64,000 nucleotides of DNA from Pseudomonas sp. Leaf48. Its GTDB lineage: Bacteria; Pseudomonadota; Gammaproteobacteria; Pseudomonadales; Pseudomonadaceae. The translations under genes were made by a program, and so were the position numbers. Below, piece after piece: positions 1-10,476 of the stretch (positions are counted from its first letter, which is position 1; every line of letters begins with the position of its first letter). Below the pieces are notes generated by a model that ran no database searches, was not told the origin of the DNA, and was given only the letters and a program-made list of their open reading frames with translations. The stretch is from contig NZ_LMLH01000028.1 in assembly GCF_001421885.1 (NCBI RefSeq), positions 23,757-87,756 of the forward strand, given 5' to 3'.

Positions 1-36
1 GTGACTCCTGTTCTTGTGTTGGGTGTCAGGGGCATT

Positions 37-432
37 GCCCCCCTCACCCTAGCCCTCTCCCGGAGGGAGAGGGGACTGACCGAAGTGTCTTTCGAGCTAC
101 ATCGACCTGAAATTTCGAAGGTGAATGTAGATCGCAACAACACCATAAATTGGCTCCCGTTCCCCTCCCCCCGTGAGGGAGTGGGGACTGACCGAGGTGT
201 TCTTTCGAGTTACATCGACCTGAAACACCGAGTCGAACTCAGGTTTTGACCACGACACCGATCGGCTCCCTTTCCCCCTCTCCCCCTTGGGGGAAAGGGG
301 ACTGACCGAGGTGTTCTTTCGAGTTACATCGACCTGAAATACCGAGTCGAACTCAGGTTTTGACCACGACACCGATCGGCTCCCTTTCCCCCCCTCTCCC
401 CCTTGGGGGAGAGGGCTGGGGTGAGGGGGTGG
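37..432. repeat. Composite hairpin-bounded repeat element, three tandem internal units
   Basis: The stretch downstream of soxG has no convincing gene. It is bounded by inverted ends (CCCTCACCCTAGCCCTCTCCC on the left, GGGAGAGGGCTGGGGTGAGG on the right). It holds three tandem units of about 112-114 bp starting near 76, 188 and 302, each beginning CTGACCGA and carrying a core TCGACCTGAAA...CGAGTCGA plus an internal pyrimidine/purine hairpin. The second and third units are nearly identical; the first has diverged. The same core, in the opposite orientation, makes up the element at 38187-38660. It looks like a noncoding, REP-like mobile element that expanded locally; the hairpins may also end transcripts leaving soxG. 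Confidence 0.8.
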
Positions 433-437
433 CTTTT

Positions 438-1070
438 TCAGGCCTGAACGCTAAGCCCGTACTCAGCCGAAGCATCCTGCAACCACAACCACCAGTAATC
501 CGAGAAGCTGCGACGGATCAGCAGCTCCCAGGTGTCTTCGGCGGTGTGGCGGATGACCAGTTGCGACTTGGCGAACACCGTACCCACAGCCTTGCCCACC
601 GGAAAGTTGTTGGGGTGCACGTCATAGCTGGTGGATTTCATCAGCACCTGGCGCACGTTCGGGCCGCGCAGTTCGAGGATCTGCTGGCCGCCGCTGACGT
701 TGACGATCTGGATGTGCAGGTCACCCAGCGCCTCACGCAGCTTTTGCTCGGCGACGAACTCTTCTCCGGACGGCACGATCAGCAGCCACTCATCCGGGCC
801 CATCCACTGCAGACTGGTTTCGCCCTTGACGATGACAGTCAGGGCACCCGGCAACTCGATGCCAAGTGCCTTGTGCACACCGGCGGCGAACGCGGCATCG
901 TGACCATCGCCACGGAGGGTCAGGTGACCCAGGAGTTTTTTCTCGCGCACCGTCACACCGGCGTTTTTACGTCCCTTGCCCACCAGGCTGGCGAGGTCGG
1001 CGTGATGCAGCGACGACTCGGCCTTGGCCTCGGTGGTTGGACGTTGTTGGTAAACATTGGCTGCGGTCAT
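438..1070 (-). CDS. soxG: Sarcosine oxidase gamma subunit
   Basis: Smallest GcvT-like subunit of heterotetrameric sarcosine oxidase, which demethylates sarcosine to glycine with transfer of the one-carbon unit to tetrahydrofolate. The 210-residue product has the expected size and family look (for example GPDEWLLIVPSG near residue 95 and LRGPNVRQVLMK further on). It is the last gene of the glyA-soxB-soxD-soxA-soxG series, read leftwards. It is separated from soxA by a 156-base gap that holds a REPIN, so its expression may be partly uncoupled. In P. aeruginosa the next genes are purU2 and fdhA; here the composite repeat and the window edge follow instead. Identification rests on context and family resemblance. 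Confidence 0.93.
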   Translation of the reverse strand: MTAANVYQQRPTTEAKAESSLHHADLASLVGKGRKNAGVTVREKKLLGHLTLRGDGHDAAFAAGVHKALGIELPGALTVIVKGETSLQWMGPDEWLLIVPSGEEFVAEQKLREALGDLHIQIVNVSGGQQILELRGPNVRQVLMKSTSYDVHPNNFPVGKAVGTVFAKSQLVIRHTAEDTWELLIRRSFSDYWWLWLQDASAEYGLSVQA

Positions 1071-1121
1071 AAAGCACCTTTCCTGAATTCTGTTGGTTCC
1101 GGTCCTTGTGGTGGCTGTTCC

Positions 1122-1199
1122 GCCGCTTTCGCGAGCAAGCCCGCTCCCACATTCGACCGCGTTCCCCCTGTGGGAGCGGGCTTGCTCGCGAAAGCGGCA
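1122..1199. repeat. REPIN (GCGGGCTTGCTCGCG family)
   Basis: Two inverted copies of GTGGGAGCGGGCTTGCTCGC flank a short spacer in the soxA-soxG gap. This is the palindromic repeat pair typical of fluorescent pseudomonads. It can form a long hairpin in the sox transcript. Confidence 0.9.
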
Positions 1200-1226
1200 G
1201 CCAGCACACCACAGGGCCCGAGGTCA

Positions 1227-4200
1227 TCACACGTTCTGGCGTTCACCTTTCGGATCGAAGAACACCGAAGAAACGATCTCCGCCTCGATCACGCTGCCAT
1301 CGGCCAACGGTGCGAACACCCGCTCACCCATGCGGCTCAGCCCGCCCTTCACCACGCCCATGGCAAACGAATAGCCAAGGGAGTTGTGCGCGTAGCTGGA
1401 AGTCACGTGGCCGACCATGGTCATCGGGATCGCCTGCTTGGTGTTGAACACCAGTTGCGCACCTTCCGGCAGCCATTTGTCCGGATCGATCGGCTTGAGG
1501 CCAACCAGTTGCTTACGCTGATCACGCACGCAGTCTTCACGGTTCATGCCACGCTGGCCGATCCACGAGAACGGTTTGGTGCGACCTACACACCAGCCCA
1601 TGTTCAGGTCGTCCGGGGTCATCGAGCCGTCGGTGTCCTGGCCGACGATGATGAAGCCCTTCTCCGCCCGCAGGACGTGCATGGTTTCGGTGCCATAAGG
1701 GGTCAGGTTGTACTTCTTGCCGGCATCGACGATTTTCTCGAGAACGCCCATCGCATAGTCCGCCTGCACGTTGACTTCGTACGACAGCTCGCCGGTAAAC
1801 GAAATCCGGAACACCCGCGCCGGCACGCCACCGACCAAGCCTTCTTTCCAGGTCATGAACGGGAAGGCTTCGTTGCTCAAATCGATATCGGTGACTTCGC
1901 TGAGCAGCTTGCGGCTGTTCGGCCCGGACAGGGTCATGGTCGCCCAGTGGTCAGTCACGGAGGTGAAGTACACCTTCAGATCCGGCCACTCGGTCTGCTG
2001 GTAGATTTCCAGCCATTGCAGCACACGCGCAGCGCCGCCGGTGGTGGTGGTCATCACGAAGTGGTTGTCGGCCAGGCAGGCCGTCACGCCGTCGTCGAAC
2101 ACCATGCCGTCTTCTTTGCACATCAGGCCGTAACGCGCCTTGCCCACGTCGAGTTTGGTCCAGGCGTTGGTGTAGATGCGGTTGAGGAACTCGCGCGCAT
2201 CCGGGCCCTGAATGTCGATCTTGCCCAGAGTCGAAGCATCCAGCAGGCCGACGCTGTCGCGCACGGCCTTGCATTCGCGCTTGACCGCCGCGTGCATGTC
2301 TTCACCGGATTTCGGGAAGTACCACGGACGCTTCCACTGGCCGACGTCTTCGAACTCGGCGCCGTTTTTCAGGTGCCAGTGATGCAGTGCGGTGAAACGC
2401 ACCGGCTCAAAAATGTGCCCACAGTGACGACCGGCCACGGCGCCGAAGGTCACCGGCGTGTAGTTCGGGCGGAACATGGTGGTGCCCATCTGCGGGATGG
2501 TCACGTTCAGCGAACGGGCGGCAATGGCCAGACCGTTGACGTTGCCGAGCTTGCCTTGGTCGGTGCCGAAGCCCAGTGCGGTGTAGCGCTTGACGTGCTC
2601 GACCGACTCGAATCCTTCGCGGGTCGCCAGTTCGATGGCGGCGGCGGTGACGTCGTTCTGCAGGTCGACGAATTGCTTCGGCGCACGAGCGGTGTTCTTT
2701 TCATGGGGCACCTGGAACAGCGCCAGAGTTGGCTCTTCCAGACGCGACAAGGCTTTCGGCAAAGTCGCTTCGACCACGCCGAAACCAGCTTCGCTGGCCG
2801 CGCGCACACCGCCTTCAAAACCATCGGCCAGTGAATCGCCCAGGCCGTAGACGCCGTTGATGCCACCGACGCACACACGTTTCTGCGGTGCTTCGCCCGG
2901 AACGAAACCGAGGATGTCTTCACGCCAGGTCGGCTTGCCGCCCAAGTGCGAAGCCAGGTGAACCACCGGGCTGTAACCGCCGGAACTGGCGATCAGGTCG
3001 CAGTCGAGCCATTCGCCAGGACTGGTGACTTTGTGTCCCTTCACATCAATGGCGGCAACGCGGGCAGCGGTGACGTGCTTGCTGCCACGGGCCTCGATCA
3101 CGGCGCTGCCGGTCAGGATGCGGATGCCTTTGGCGCGTGCTTCTTCCACCAGCGCACCGCGCGGGTTGCTGCGGGCATCGGCGATCGCTACCACTTGCAG
3201 GCTGGCATCGAGCCAATCCAGCGCGACGCGGTAGGCGTGATCGTTGTTGGTGGTCAAGACCAGCTTTTTGCCCGGTGCCACGCCGTAACGGCGCACGTAA
3301 GTCGAGACAGCACCGGCCAGCATGTTGCCCGGCACGTCGTTGTTGCCGTAGACCAATGGACGCTCATGGGCGCCGGTCGCGAGTACGACACGTTTGGCGC
3401 GAACACGGTGGATGCGCTGACGCACCTGGCCAATCGGAGCGCGGTCGCCGAGGTGATCGGTCAGGCGCTCGTGAATGGTCAGGAAGTTGTGGTCGTGGTA
3501 ACCGTTGACCGTGGCGCGTGGCAGCAGCAACACGTCCGGAGTGTCCTTGAGCTCGGCGATAACACCGGCAACCCATTCGATCGCCGGCTTGCCGTCGAGG
3601 CTTTCGCGGGAGTCGAGCAGGCTGCCGCCGAACTCTTCCTGCTCATCGGCGAGGATCACACGGGCACCGCTGCGGGCAGCCGCCAGTGCCGCAGCCAGGC
3701 CTGCAGGGCCGGCGCCGACGATCAGCACGTCGCAGTGCTGGTTCATGTAGTCGTAAGTGTCCGGGTCGTTCTCGGTCGGCGAGCGGCCAAGACCGGCAGC
3801 CTTACGAATGTACTTCTCGTAGGTCATCCAGAACGATTGCGGGTACATGAAGGTTTTATAGTAGAAACCCGGCGGCATCAGCTTGCCGCCGACCTTGCCG
3901 AGAATGCCCATCATGTCATTGTTCACGCTTGGCCAGCCGTTGGTGCTGGTGGCGACCAATCCTTGATACAGCGCTTGTTGCGTGGCGCGTACGTTCGGGA
4001 TCTGCGTGGCTTCGGTGGCGCCGATCTGCAACACCGCGTTCGGCTCTTCAGCACCCGCGGCGAAGATGCCGCGTGGACGGGAATACTTGAAGCTGCGACC
4101 GATGATGTCGACGCCGTTGGCCAGCAGGGCTGCGGCCAGCGAGTCGCCCTCGAAGCCTTTGTAGCTCTGGCCGTTGAAGGTAAAAGTCAGGACTTTATTG

Positions 4201-4244
4201 CGGTCGATCCGTCCGCCGTTGGACAGGCGATTGGTCTGGCTCAT
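1227..4244 (-). CDS. soxA: Sarcosine oxidase alpha subunit
   Basis: Large subunit (1005 residues) of heterotetrameric sarcosine oxidase. The N-terminal part resembles a ferredoxin-like/2Fe-2S fold segment (residues 1-100). A nucleotide-binding Rossmann motif VLIVGAGPAGLAAALAAARS follows near residue 174, then a second dinucleotide region, and a C-terminal GcvT-type tetrahydrofolate-binding domain from about residue 620 (YFPKSGEDMHAAVKRECKAV, GPDAREFLNRIYTNAW). In characterised homologues the enzyme oxidises sarcosine to glycine, yielding 5,10-methylene-THF and H2O2. The start overlaps the soxD stop by four bases (ATGA), which indicates translational coupling. Length and domain order are complete. 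Confidence 0.97.
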   Translation of the reverse strand: MSQTNRLSNGGRIDRNKVLTFTFNGQSYKGFEGDSLAAALLANGVDIIGRSFKYSRPRGIFAAGAEEPNAVLQIGATEATQIPNVRATQQALYQGLVATSTNGWPSVNNDMMGILGKVGGKLMPPGFYYKTFMYPQSFWMTYEKYIRKAAGLGRSPTENDPDTYDYMNQHCDVLIVGAGPAGLAAALAAARSGARVILADEQEEFGGSLLDSRESLDGKPAIEWVAGVIAELKDTPDVLLLPRATVNGYHDHNFLTIHERLTDHLGDRAPIGQVRQRIHRVRAKRVVLATGAHERPLVYGNNDVPGNMLAGAVSTYVRRYGVAPGKKLVLTTNNDHAYRVALDWLDASLQVVAIADARSNPRGALVEEARAKGIRILTGSAVIEARGSKHVTAARVAAIDVKGHKVTSPGEWLDCDLIASSGGYSPVVHLASHLGGKPTWREDILGFVPGEAPQKRVCVGGINGVYGLGDSLADGFEGGVRAASEAGFGVVEATLPKALSRLEEPTLALFQVPHEKNTARAPKQFVDLQNDVTAAAIELATREGFESVEHVKRYTALGFGTDQGKLGNVNGLAIAARSLNVTIPQMGTTMFRPNYTPVTFGAVAGRHCGHIFEPVRFTALHHWHLKNGAEFEDVGQWKRPWYFPKSGEDMHAAVKRECKAVRDSVGLLDASTLGKIDIQGPDAREFLNRIYTNAWTKLDVGKARYGLMCKEDGMVFDDGVTACLADNHFVMTTTTGGAARVLQWLEIYQQTEWPDLKVYFTSVTDHWATMTLSGPNSRKLLSEVTDIDLSNEAFPFMTWKEGLVGGVPARVFRISFTGELSYEVNVQADYAMGVLEKIVDAGKKYNLTPYGTETMHVLRAEKGFIIVGQDTDGSMTPDDLNMGWCVGRTKPFSWIGQRGMNREDCVRDQRKQLVGLKPIDPDKWLPEGAQLVFNTKQAIPMTMVGHVTSSYAHNSLGYSFAMGVVKGGLSRMGERVFAPLADGSVIEAEIVSSVFFDPKGERQNV

Positions 4245-4570
4245 ACCTTCTCTCCCAGAGCCGTGCTGGCCGCTTTCGGGCTATCGGTCTTGTCAGTGAA
4301 TTGTGGCTTGGTGCCGATCTTGTAGGTTTCGAGAATCTCGTAGGTCACGGTGTCGCGGGTGGCGTTGAAGTACTGACGGCAACCGGCGGCGTGAATCCAC
4401 AACTCGTGATGCAGACCGCGCGGGTTATCGCGGAAGAACATGTAGTCGCCCCACTCCTCGTCGGTGCAGCTGTTCGGGTCCAGTGGACGCGGGATGTGCG
4501 CCTGGCCGGATGCGTGGAATTCCTCTTCGGAGCGCAGTTCGCCGCAGTGAGGACAGAAGATATGCAACAT
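4241..4570 (-). CDS. soxD: Sarcosine oxidase delta subunit
   Basis: Small zinc-binding subunit of sarcosine oxidase, 109 residues. The N-terminal CPHCGELRSEEEFH motif together with the later H and C residues in LHHELWIHAAGCRQYFNATRD fit the zinc site known in the family. It lies between soxB and soxA, 15 bases after soxB and overlapping soxA by four bases, so all three are made from one message. Confidence 0.96.
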   Translation of the reverse strand: MLHIFCPHCGELRSEEEFHASGQAHIPRPLDPNSCTDEEWGDYMFFRDNPRGLHHELWIHAAGCRQYFNATRDTVTYEILETYKIGTKPQFTDKTDSPKAASTALGEKV

Positions 4571-4585
4571 AGGAAATTTCTCCTG

Positions 4586-5836
4586 TTAGTGGGCGACGGC
4601 CGCAGCGCCGTGTTCATCGATCAACGCACCGTTGTGGAAACGGTCGATTGAGAAAGGTGCGGCCAATGGGTGCATTTCACCCTTGGCCAGGCTCGCGGCA
4701 AATACGTTGCCCGAGCCAGGTGTTGCCTTGAAGCCGCCGGTGCCCCAACCGCAGTTGAAAAACATGTTCGGTACCGGGGTTTTCGAGATGATCGGGCACG
4801 CATCCGGCGTGGTGTCGACGATGCCGCCCCACTGACGGTTCATGCGTACGCGCGACAGCACCGGGAACATCTCGACGATGGCCTGGATGGTGTGTTCGAT
4901 CACCGGGTACGAACCACGCTGGCCGTAGCCGTTGTAGCCGTCGATACCGGCGCCGATCACCAGGTCGCCCTTGTCGGACTGGCTGATGTAACCGTGCACG
5001 GCGTTGGACATGATCACGCTGTCGATAATCGGTTTGATCGGCTCGGACACCAGCGCTTGCAGCGGGTGGGATTCGATCGGCAGGCGGAAACCGGCCAGTT
5101 TGGCCATGTGCCCGGAGTTACCGGCCGTGACCACGCCGACGCGCTTGGCGCCGATGAACCCCTTGTTGGTTTCAACGCCGATGCACACGCCGTTTTCCTT
5201 GCGGAAACCGATCACTTCGGTCTGCTGGATCAAGTCCACGCCCAAGGCGTCGGCGGCACGGGCAAAGCCCCACGCCACGGCATCGTGACGGGCCACGCCG
5301 CCGCGACGCTGGACGGTAGCGCCCATTACCGGGTAGCGGGTGTTCTTCGAGCAGTCGAGGTACGGAATTTCGTCCGCCACTTGCTTGGCATCGAGCAGTT
5401 CGCCGTCCACGCCGTTAAGGCGGTTGGCGCTGACCCGACGCTCGGAATCACGAATGTCTTGCAGGGTGTGGCACAGGTTGTAGACACCGCGCTGGGAGAA
5501 CATCACGTTGTAGTTGAGGTCCTGGGATAGCCCTTCCCACAGTTTCATCGCGTGTTCGTACAGGTGCGCCGACTCGTCCCACAGGTAGTTGGAGCGAACG
5601 ATGGTGGTGTTGCGCGCGGTGTTACCGCCGCCCAGCCAGCCTTTCTCGACCACTGCCACGTTGGTGATGCCGTGCTCCTTGGCCAGGTAGTAGGCGGTCG
5701 CCAGACCATGCCCGCCACCGCCGACGATGACCACGTCGTAGACCTTTTTCGGGGTCGGCGTGCGCCACATGCGCTGCCAGTTTTCGTGGTGGCTGAGGGA
5801 GTGCTTGAAGAGGCCGAAGCCCGAGTAGCGTTGCAT
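4586..5836 (-). CDS. soxB: Sarcosine oxidase beta subunit
   Basis: Catalytic FAD/FMN subunit where sarcosine is oxidised. The protein has the dinucleotide motif [20 protein letters not shown] near residue 35 and the family's C-terminal [18 protein letters not shown] chose the ATG at 5836 (416 residues, [10 protein letters not shown]), which sits nine bases after GGAG. Another ATG two codons upstream (5842) is too close to that ribosome-binding site. The gene lies 23 bases downstream of glyA, consistent with a glyA-soxBDAG operon in which SHMT uses the methylene-THF made by the oxidase to convert glycine to serine. Confidence 0.96.
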   Translation of the reverse strand: MQRYSGFGLFKHSLSHHENWQRMWRTPTPKKVYDVVIVGGGGHGLATAYYLAKEHGITNVAVVEKGWLGGGNTARNTTIVRSNYLWDESAHLYEHAMKLWEGLSQDLNYNVMFSQRGVYNLCHTLQDIRDSERRVSANRLNGVDGELLDAKQVADEIPYLDCSKNTRYPVMGATVQRRGGVARHDAVAWGFARAADALGVDLIQQTEVIGFRKENGVCIGVETNKGFIGAKRVGVVTAGNSGHMAKLAGFRLPIESHPLQALVSEPIKPIIDSVIMSNAVHGYISQSDKGDLVIGAGIDGYNGYGQRGSYPVIEHTIQAIVEMFPVLSRVRMNRQWGGIVDTTPDACPIISKTPVPNMFFNCGWGTGGFKATPGSGNVFAASLAKGEMHPLAAPFSIDRFHNGALIDEHGAAAVAH

Positions 5837-5859
5837 AGTCATTTACTCCAAAACCGCAC

Positions 5860-7113
<1,254 letters not shown>

Positions 7114-7212
7114 CGCGTCTCTCCCAGCGGCGGCGGTGCGCCTTTCGTCTCGGTGAGGCCCTGGCTTTTCGGCAGTGCCCTTTGATAGCGATGGTATGGC
7201 CGGCTTCAAGTG

Positions 7213-7254
7213 GTCAAATGCCTACGGGCGCCACGCAAAGGTGCGTTTACGACA
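7213..7254 (-). promoter_or_regulatory. Candidate AraC-type operator (GbdR?) upstream of glyA-sox
   Basis: Read on the minus strand, two half-sites start TGTCG and TGGCG exactly 21 bp apart. They share TGnCG and a CnTTTG end, and the first contains ACGCACC. The arrangement resembles the tandem repeat upstream of cbcX. GbdR control of this operon is known in P. aeruginosa; assigning this exact site to GbdR is inference. Confidence 0.4.
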
Positions 7255-7302
7255 TGGACTGAAATGGCAGGCCGAACACAATCCTCAAATCAACAGGAGT
7301 CC

Positions 7303-7395
7303 CCTGTGGGAGCGGGCTTGCTCGCGAAGAACGATGACACGGTCTGTCTGAAACACCGAGGTGTCTGCTTCGCGAGCAAGCCCGCTCCCACAGGG
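7303..7395. repeat. REPIN
   Basis: Inverted pair of GTGGGAGCGGGCTTGCTCGC repeats between the glyA promoter region and the 3' end of the TraX-like gene. Confidence 0.9.
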
Positions 7396-7405
7396 TCAAA
7401 GGAGG

Positions 7406-8134
7406 TCAGGCAATCAGCAGGCGCAACGTCAACAAAATAAGGAAATGCGCGGGATACAGCGCATAGGCCCAGCGGCGCATCGGCGGTGCTTTTACGTCAT
7501 GCAGGTGTCGCAACAAGAACAGCCCCAGCCATGGCGCAATCAGACAAGTGACGATGGCGGGTATGGCAGCACTGTTGCCCAGGCGGACGGCGTAATACAA
7601 CACCTGCCATTGATTGGCCGCCAGACAAACCAGCCCCGGCAGCAGCGCGTAATACCAGGGGCGACGAATCACCAGCAACAGCGCCAATGGCAACAAAACC
7701 CCAAAAAAACCGAACATCACTTTTTGCGTGAACAGCGCCGCCAGCAACAAGGCGACGGCTGCCAGCAATCGGGAATGCAGCGTCGGCTGCTGCCAGCCGC
7801 GCGCCACCAACAGGCCAAGGACCAGGGTGGGCATTACGTTCAACGTGTCGTGCTCGGGTATGAACATCCGGTACGGGATTTCGCTCACGGCGCTAAACAG
7901 CAACAACCAGCCCAGATAGCGCCATTGCCCACCACTCTCCACGGCAGGCTTTCGCGCAAGATTGGCGGCCATCGCCAGGCAAAACCAAGGAAACGCCAGC
8001 CGCCCAGGCACATACAACAAATCGACGGAGTAACCGACATATCGCAGGTGATCGAGCACCATGCTCAACAGCGCCAGCCACTTGAGCAGATCCAGTGCTC
8101 CGTCGCGCTGCTTTAAGTGCAGAGTCGCGTGCAT
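7406..8134 (-). CDS. TraX-like integral membrane protein
   Basis: The 242-residue product is almost wholly hydrophobic, with roughly eight predicted membrane segments. It begins QRDGALDLLKWLALLSMVLDH, with a following LYVPGRLAFPWFCLAMA segment, typical of the TraX family (named for the F-pilin acetylating protein and related to membrane acyltransferases). Conserved polar residues of the family (D in the first helix region, H in MVLDH, R in VPGRLAFP) are present. The start at 8134 follows AAAGGACG. It is convergent to nothing and lies upstream of glyA on the same strand, but a REPIN separates them. Its natural substrate is unknown; there is no pilus locus nearby, so pilin acetylation is unlikely. 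Confidence 0.75.
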   Translation of the reverse strand: MHATLHLKQRDGALDLLKWLALLSMVLDHLRYVGYSVDLLYVPGRLAFPWFCLAMAANLARKPAVESGGQWRYLGWLLLFSAVSEIPYRMFIPEHDTLNVMPTLVLGLLVARGWQQPTLHSRLLAAVALLLAALFTQKVMFGFFGVLLPLALLLVIRRPWYYALLPGLVCLAANQWQVLYYAVRLGNSAAIPAIVTCLIAPWLGLFLLRHLHDVKAPPMRRWAYALYPAHFLILLTLRLLIA

Positions 8135-8265
8135 AATCGTCCTTTGACTGTGTATTTTCTTGAAAGCAACATCCCGTGTGCTCTCCTGACGATCTTGGGT
8201 AAAGTGCGCACCATCATTGACCACGAGACACTTCACCATAGGCGTCTCGACCACGGAAGCAGGCC

Positions 8266-9303
8266 ATGACCGATAAGAGCCAACAATTCGCCAGCGACAA
8301 CTATTCCGGCATTTGCCCTGAAGCCTGGGCCGCCATGGAACAGGCCAACCATGGCCACCAGCGCGCTTATGGCGACGACGAATGGACCGCCCGCGCGTCC
8401 GATGACTTCCGCAAGTTATTCGAGACTGATTGCGAGGTGTTCTTCGCGTTCAACGGTACGGCTGCCAACTCGTTGGCGCTGTCGTCACTGTGCCAGAGTT
8501 ACCATAGCGTGATCTGCTCGGAAACGGCTCACGTCGAAACCGACGAGTGCGGCGCCCCGGAATTTTTCTCCAACGGTTCCAAACTGCTCATCGCCCGTAC
8601 CGAGAACGGCAAGCTGACCCCGGATTCGATCCGCGAGGTCGCCCTCAAGCGCCAGGATATCCACTACCCCAAACCCCGCGTGGTGACCCTGACCCAGGCC
8701 ACCGAAGTTGGCAGCGTCTATACCCCGGACGAAATCCGCGCCATCAGCGCCACCTGCAAAGAACTGGGCCTGAACCTGCACATGGATGGCGCGCGCTTCT
8801 CCAACGCCTGCGCGTTCCTCGGCTGCACACCGGCGGACCTGACCTGGAAGGCCGGCGTCGATGTACTGTGCTTCGGTGGTACGAAAAACGGTATGGCAGT
8901 GGGCGAAGCAATCCTGTTCTTCAACCACAAACTGGCCGAAGACTTCGACTACCGCTGCAAACAGGCCGGGCAACTGGCGTCGAAAATGCGCTTCCTGTCG
9001 GCGCCTTGGGTCGGGATTCTGGAAAACGGCGCCTGGCTCAAATATGCCCAGCACGCCAACCACTGCGCACAATTGCTGGCCGAACTGGTGAGCGACATTC
9101 CAGGCGTGGAACTGATGTTCCCGGTACAGGCCAATGGCGTGTTCCTGCAACTTTCGGAACCGGCCATCGCCGCACTGACCGCCAAGGGCTGGCGCTTCTA
9201 CACCTTCATCGGCAACGGCGGCGCACGCTTCATGTGCTCGTGGGATACCGAGGAAGAGCGGGTGCGTGAATTAGCGCGGGATATCCGTGAAGTCATGGCA
9301 TAA
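8266..9303 (+). CDS. ltaE: Low-specificity L-threonine aldolase
   Basis: PLP enzyme that cleaves L-threonine/allo-threonine to glycine and acetaldehyde. The 345-residue protein begins with the family opening FASDNYSGICPEAWAAM, carries the cofactor aspartate and following loop HMDGARFSNACAFLG, and the PLP-lysine motif CFGGTKNGMAVGEAI. It stands alone, divergent from the TraX-like gene. Production of glycine fits metabolically with the neighbouring glyA-sox genes; whether it is co-regulated with them cannot be seen. Confidence 0.93.
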   Translation: MTDKSQQFASDNYSGICPEAWAAMEQANHGHQRAYGDDEWTARASDDFRKLFETDCEVFFAFNGTAANSLALSSLCQSYHSVICSETAHVETDECGAPEFFSNGSKLLIARTENGKLTPDSIREVALKRQDIHYPKPRVVTLTQATEVGSVYTPDEIRAISATCKELGLNLHMDGARFSNACAFLGCTPADLTWKAGVDVLCFGGTKNGMAVGEAILFFNHKLAEDFDYRCKQAGQLASKMRFLSAPWVGILENGAWLKYAQHANHCAQLLAELVSDIPGVELMFPVQANGVFLQLSEPAIAALTAKGWRFYTFIGNGGARFMCSWDTEEERVRELARDIREVMA

Positions 9304-9312
9304 CCGCAATCC

Positions 9313-9448
9313 CCTGTGGCGAGGGGGCTTGCCCCCGTTCGGCGGCGCAGCCGTCGTAAACCAGCAAATGCTGGTCTGTCTGGCTGCTCGCATTCTCAGG
9401 GTTTGGGCCTGCTTCGCAGGCCAACGGGGGCAAGCCCCCTCGCCACAA
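9313..9448. repeat. REPIN (GGGGGCTTGCCCCC family)
   Basis: TGTGGCGAGGGGGCTTGCCC and its inverted copy flank a spacer with an inner GGCGGCGCAGCCGTC hairpin. It lies directly after the threonine aldolase stop. Confidence 0.9.
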
Positions 9449-9534
9449 CCGTTCCCCCGCCACTGCTCCTGAAAGACTTCGTCTACATTGTTTGTCGAGC
9501 CCGTGCTCACATAAAAACAATCAGGAGCGTCAGC

Positions 9535-10359
9535 ATGTCATTGCAAGGCAAAACCCTGTTCATCACCGGCGCCAGCCGTGGCATCGGCCGAGAGATCGCG
9601 CTGCGAGCTGCGCGCGACGGGGCGAATATCGTGATTGCGGCCAAAAGTGCCTCGCCGCATCCCAAGCTACCCGGGACGATATTCAGCGTCGCCCAGGAAG
9701 TCGAGGCCGCAGGGGGCAAGGCATTGGCCTTGCAGGTGGATGTGCGCGATGAAGATGGCGTGCATCAGGCGTTGGCCCAGGCCAACGAACATTTCGGCGG
9801 CATTGATGCGCTGGTCAACAACGCCGGGGCAATCAAGCTGACCGGGGTTCAACACCTCGAACTCAAGCGTTTCGACCTGATGCACCAGATCAACACCCGT
9901 GCCGTGCTGCTGTGCAGTCAGGCGGCGCTGCCGTATCTGAAGAAGTCCAACGGCCACATCCTCAACCTGTCCCCGCCACTGAATCTCGCGACCAAATGGT
10001 TCGCCCAATACAGCCCGTACACTGTCACCAAGTACGGCATGAGCATGCTGACGTTGGGCATGAGTGAGGAATTCAAGAACTACGGCATCAGCGTCAATTC
10101 GCTATGGCCGCAGACCATGATTGCCACCGCCGCTATTGAGTTTCAGTTGGGGTCGAGGGAGTCGTTCAAACATGCGCGTACGCCTGCGATCATGGCGGAT
10201 GCGGCCCACGTCATTCTGAACAGCACAAACCGCAGCCTGACCGGCCGTTTGTTGATTGATGAGGAAATACTGCGGGAAAGCGGTGTGACCGAGTTCGAGC
10301 ACTATCGCTTCGCGCCGGACAGCAGCGACAAACTCATGACAGACTTGTTTATCGACTAA
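9535..10359 (+). CDS. SDR family oxidoreductase (HSDL2-like)
   Basis: A 274-residue NAD(P)-dependent short-chain dehydrogenase. The start at 9535 follows CAGGAGCGTCAGC and precedes the nucleotide-binding motif GKTLFITGASRGIGREIALR. NNAG is present in DALVNNAGAIKL, and the catalytic YxxxK reads YTVTKYGMSM with SPPLN before it. The long form resembles hydroxysteroid dehydrogenase-like protein 2 without its sterol carrier domain. The substrate is unknown. It is flanked by REPINs and sits alone between ltaE and gbcB. Confidence 0.85.
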   Translation: MSLQGKTLFITGASRGIGREIALRAARDGANIVIAAKSASPHPKLPGTIFSVAQEVEAAGGKALALQVDVRDEDGVHQALAQANEHFGGIDALVNNAGAIKLTGVQHLELKRFDLMHQINTRAVLLCSQAALPYLKKSNGHILNLSPPLNLATKWFAQYSPYTVTKYGMSMLTLGMSEEFKNYGISVNSLWPQTMIATAAIEFQLGSRESFKHARTPAIMADAAHVILNSTNRSLTGRLLIDEEILRESGVTEFEHYRFAPDSSDKLMTDLFID

Positions 10360-10368
10360 ACACCCTCC

Positions 10369-10462
10369 CCTGTAGGAGCGAGCCTGCTCGCGATGAACGC
10401 TGGCAACCTGACACCCCGCGGCGTTCTCAGGTTCATCGCGAGCAGGCTCGCTCCTACAGGGG
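10369..10462. repeat. REPIN (GAGCCTGCTCGCGAT family)
   Basis: Inverted copies of TGTAGGAGCGAGCCTGCTCG lie between the convergent SDR gene and gbcB and could serve as a transcript end for both. Confidence 0.9.
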
Positions 10463-10476
10463 TTATTGCGTGACCG

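Noticed and set aside
360..2834. Very long open frame on the plus strand opposite soxA and soxG
   Set aside because: It is complementary to clear sox genes, its product is low in family character, and long antisense frames are common in GC-rich Pseudomonas DNA.
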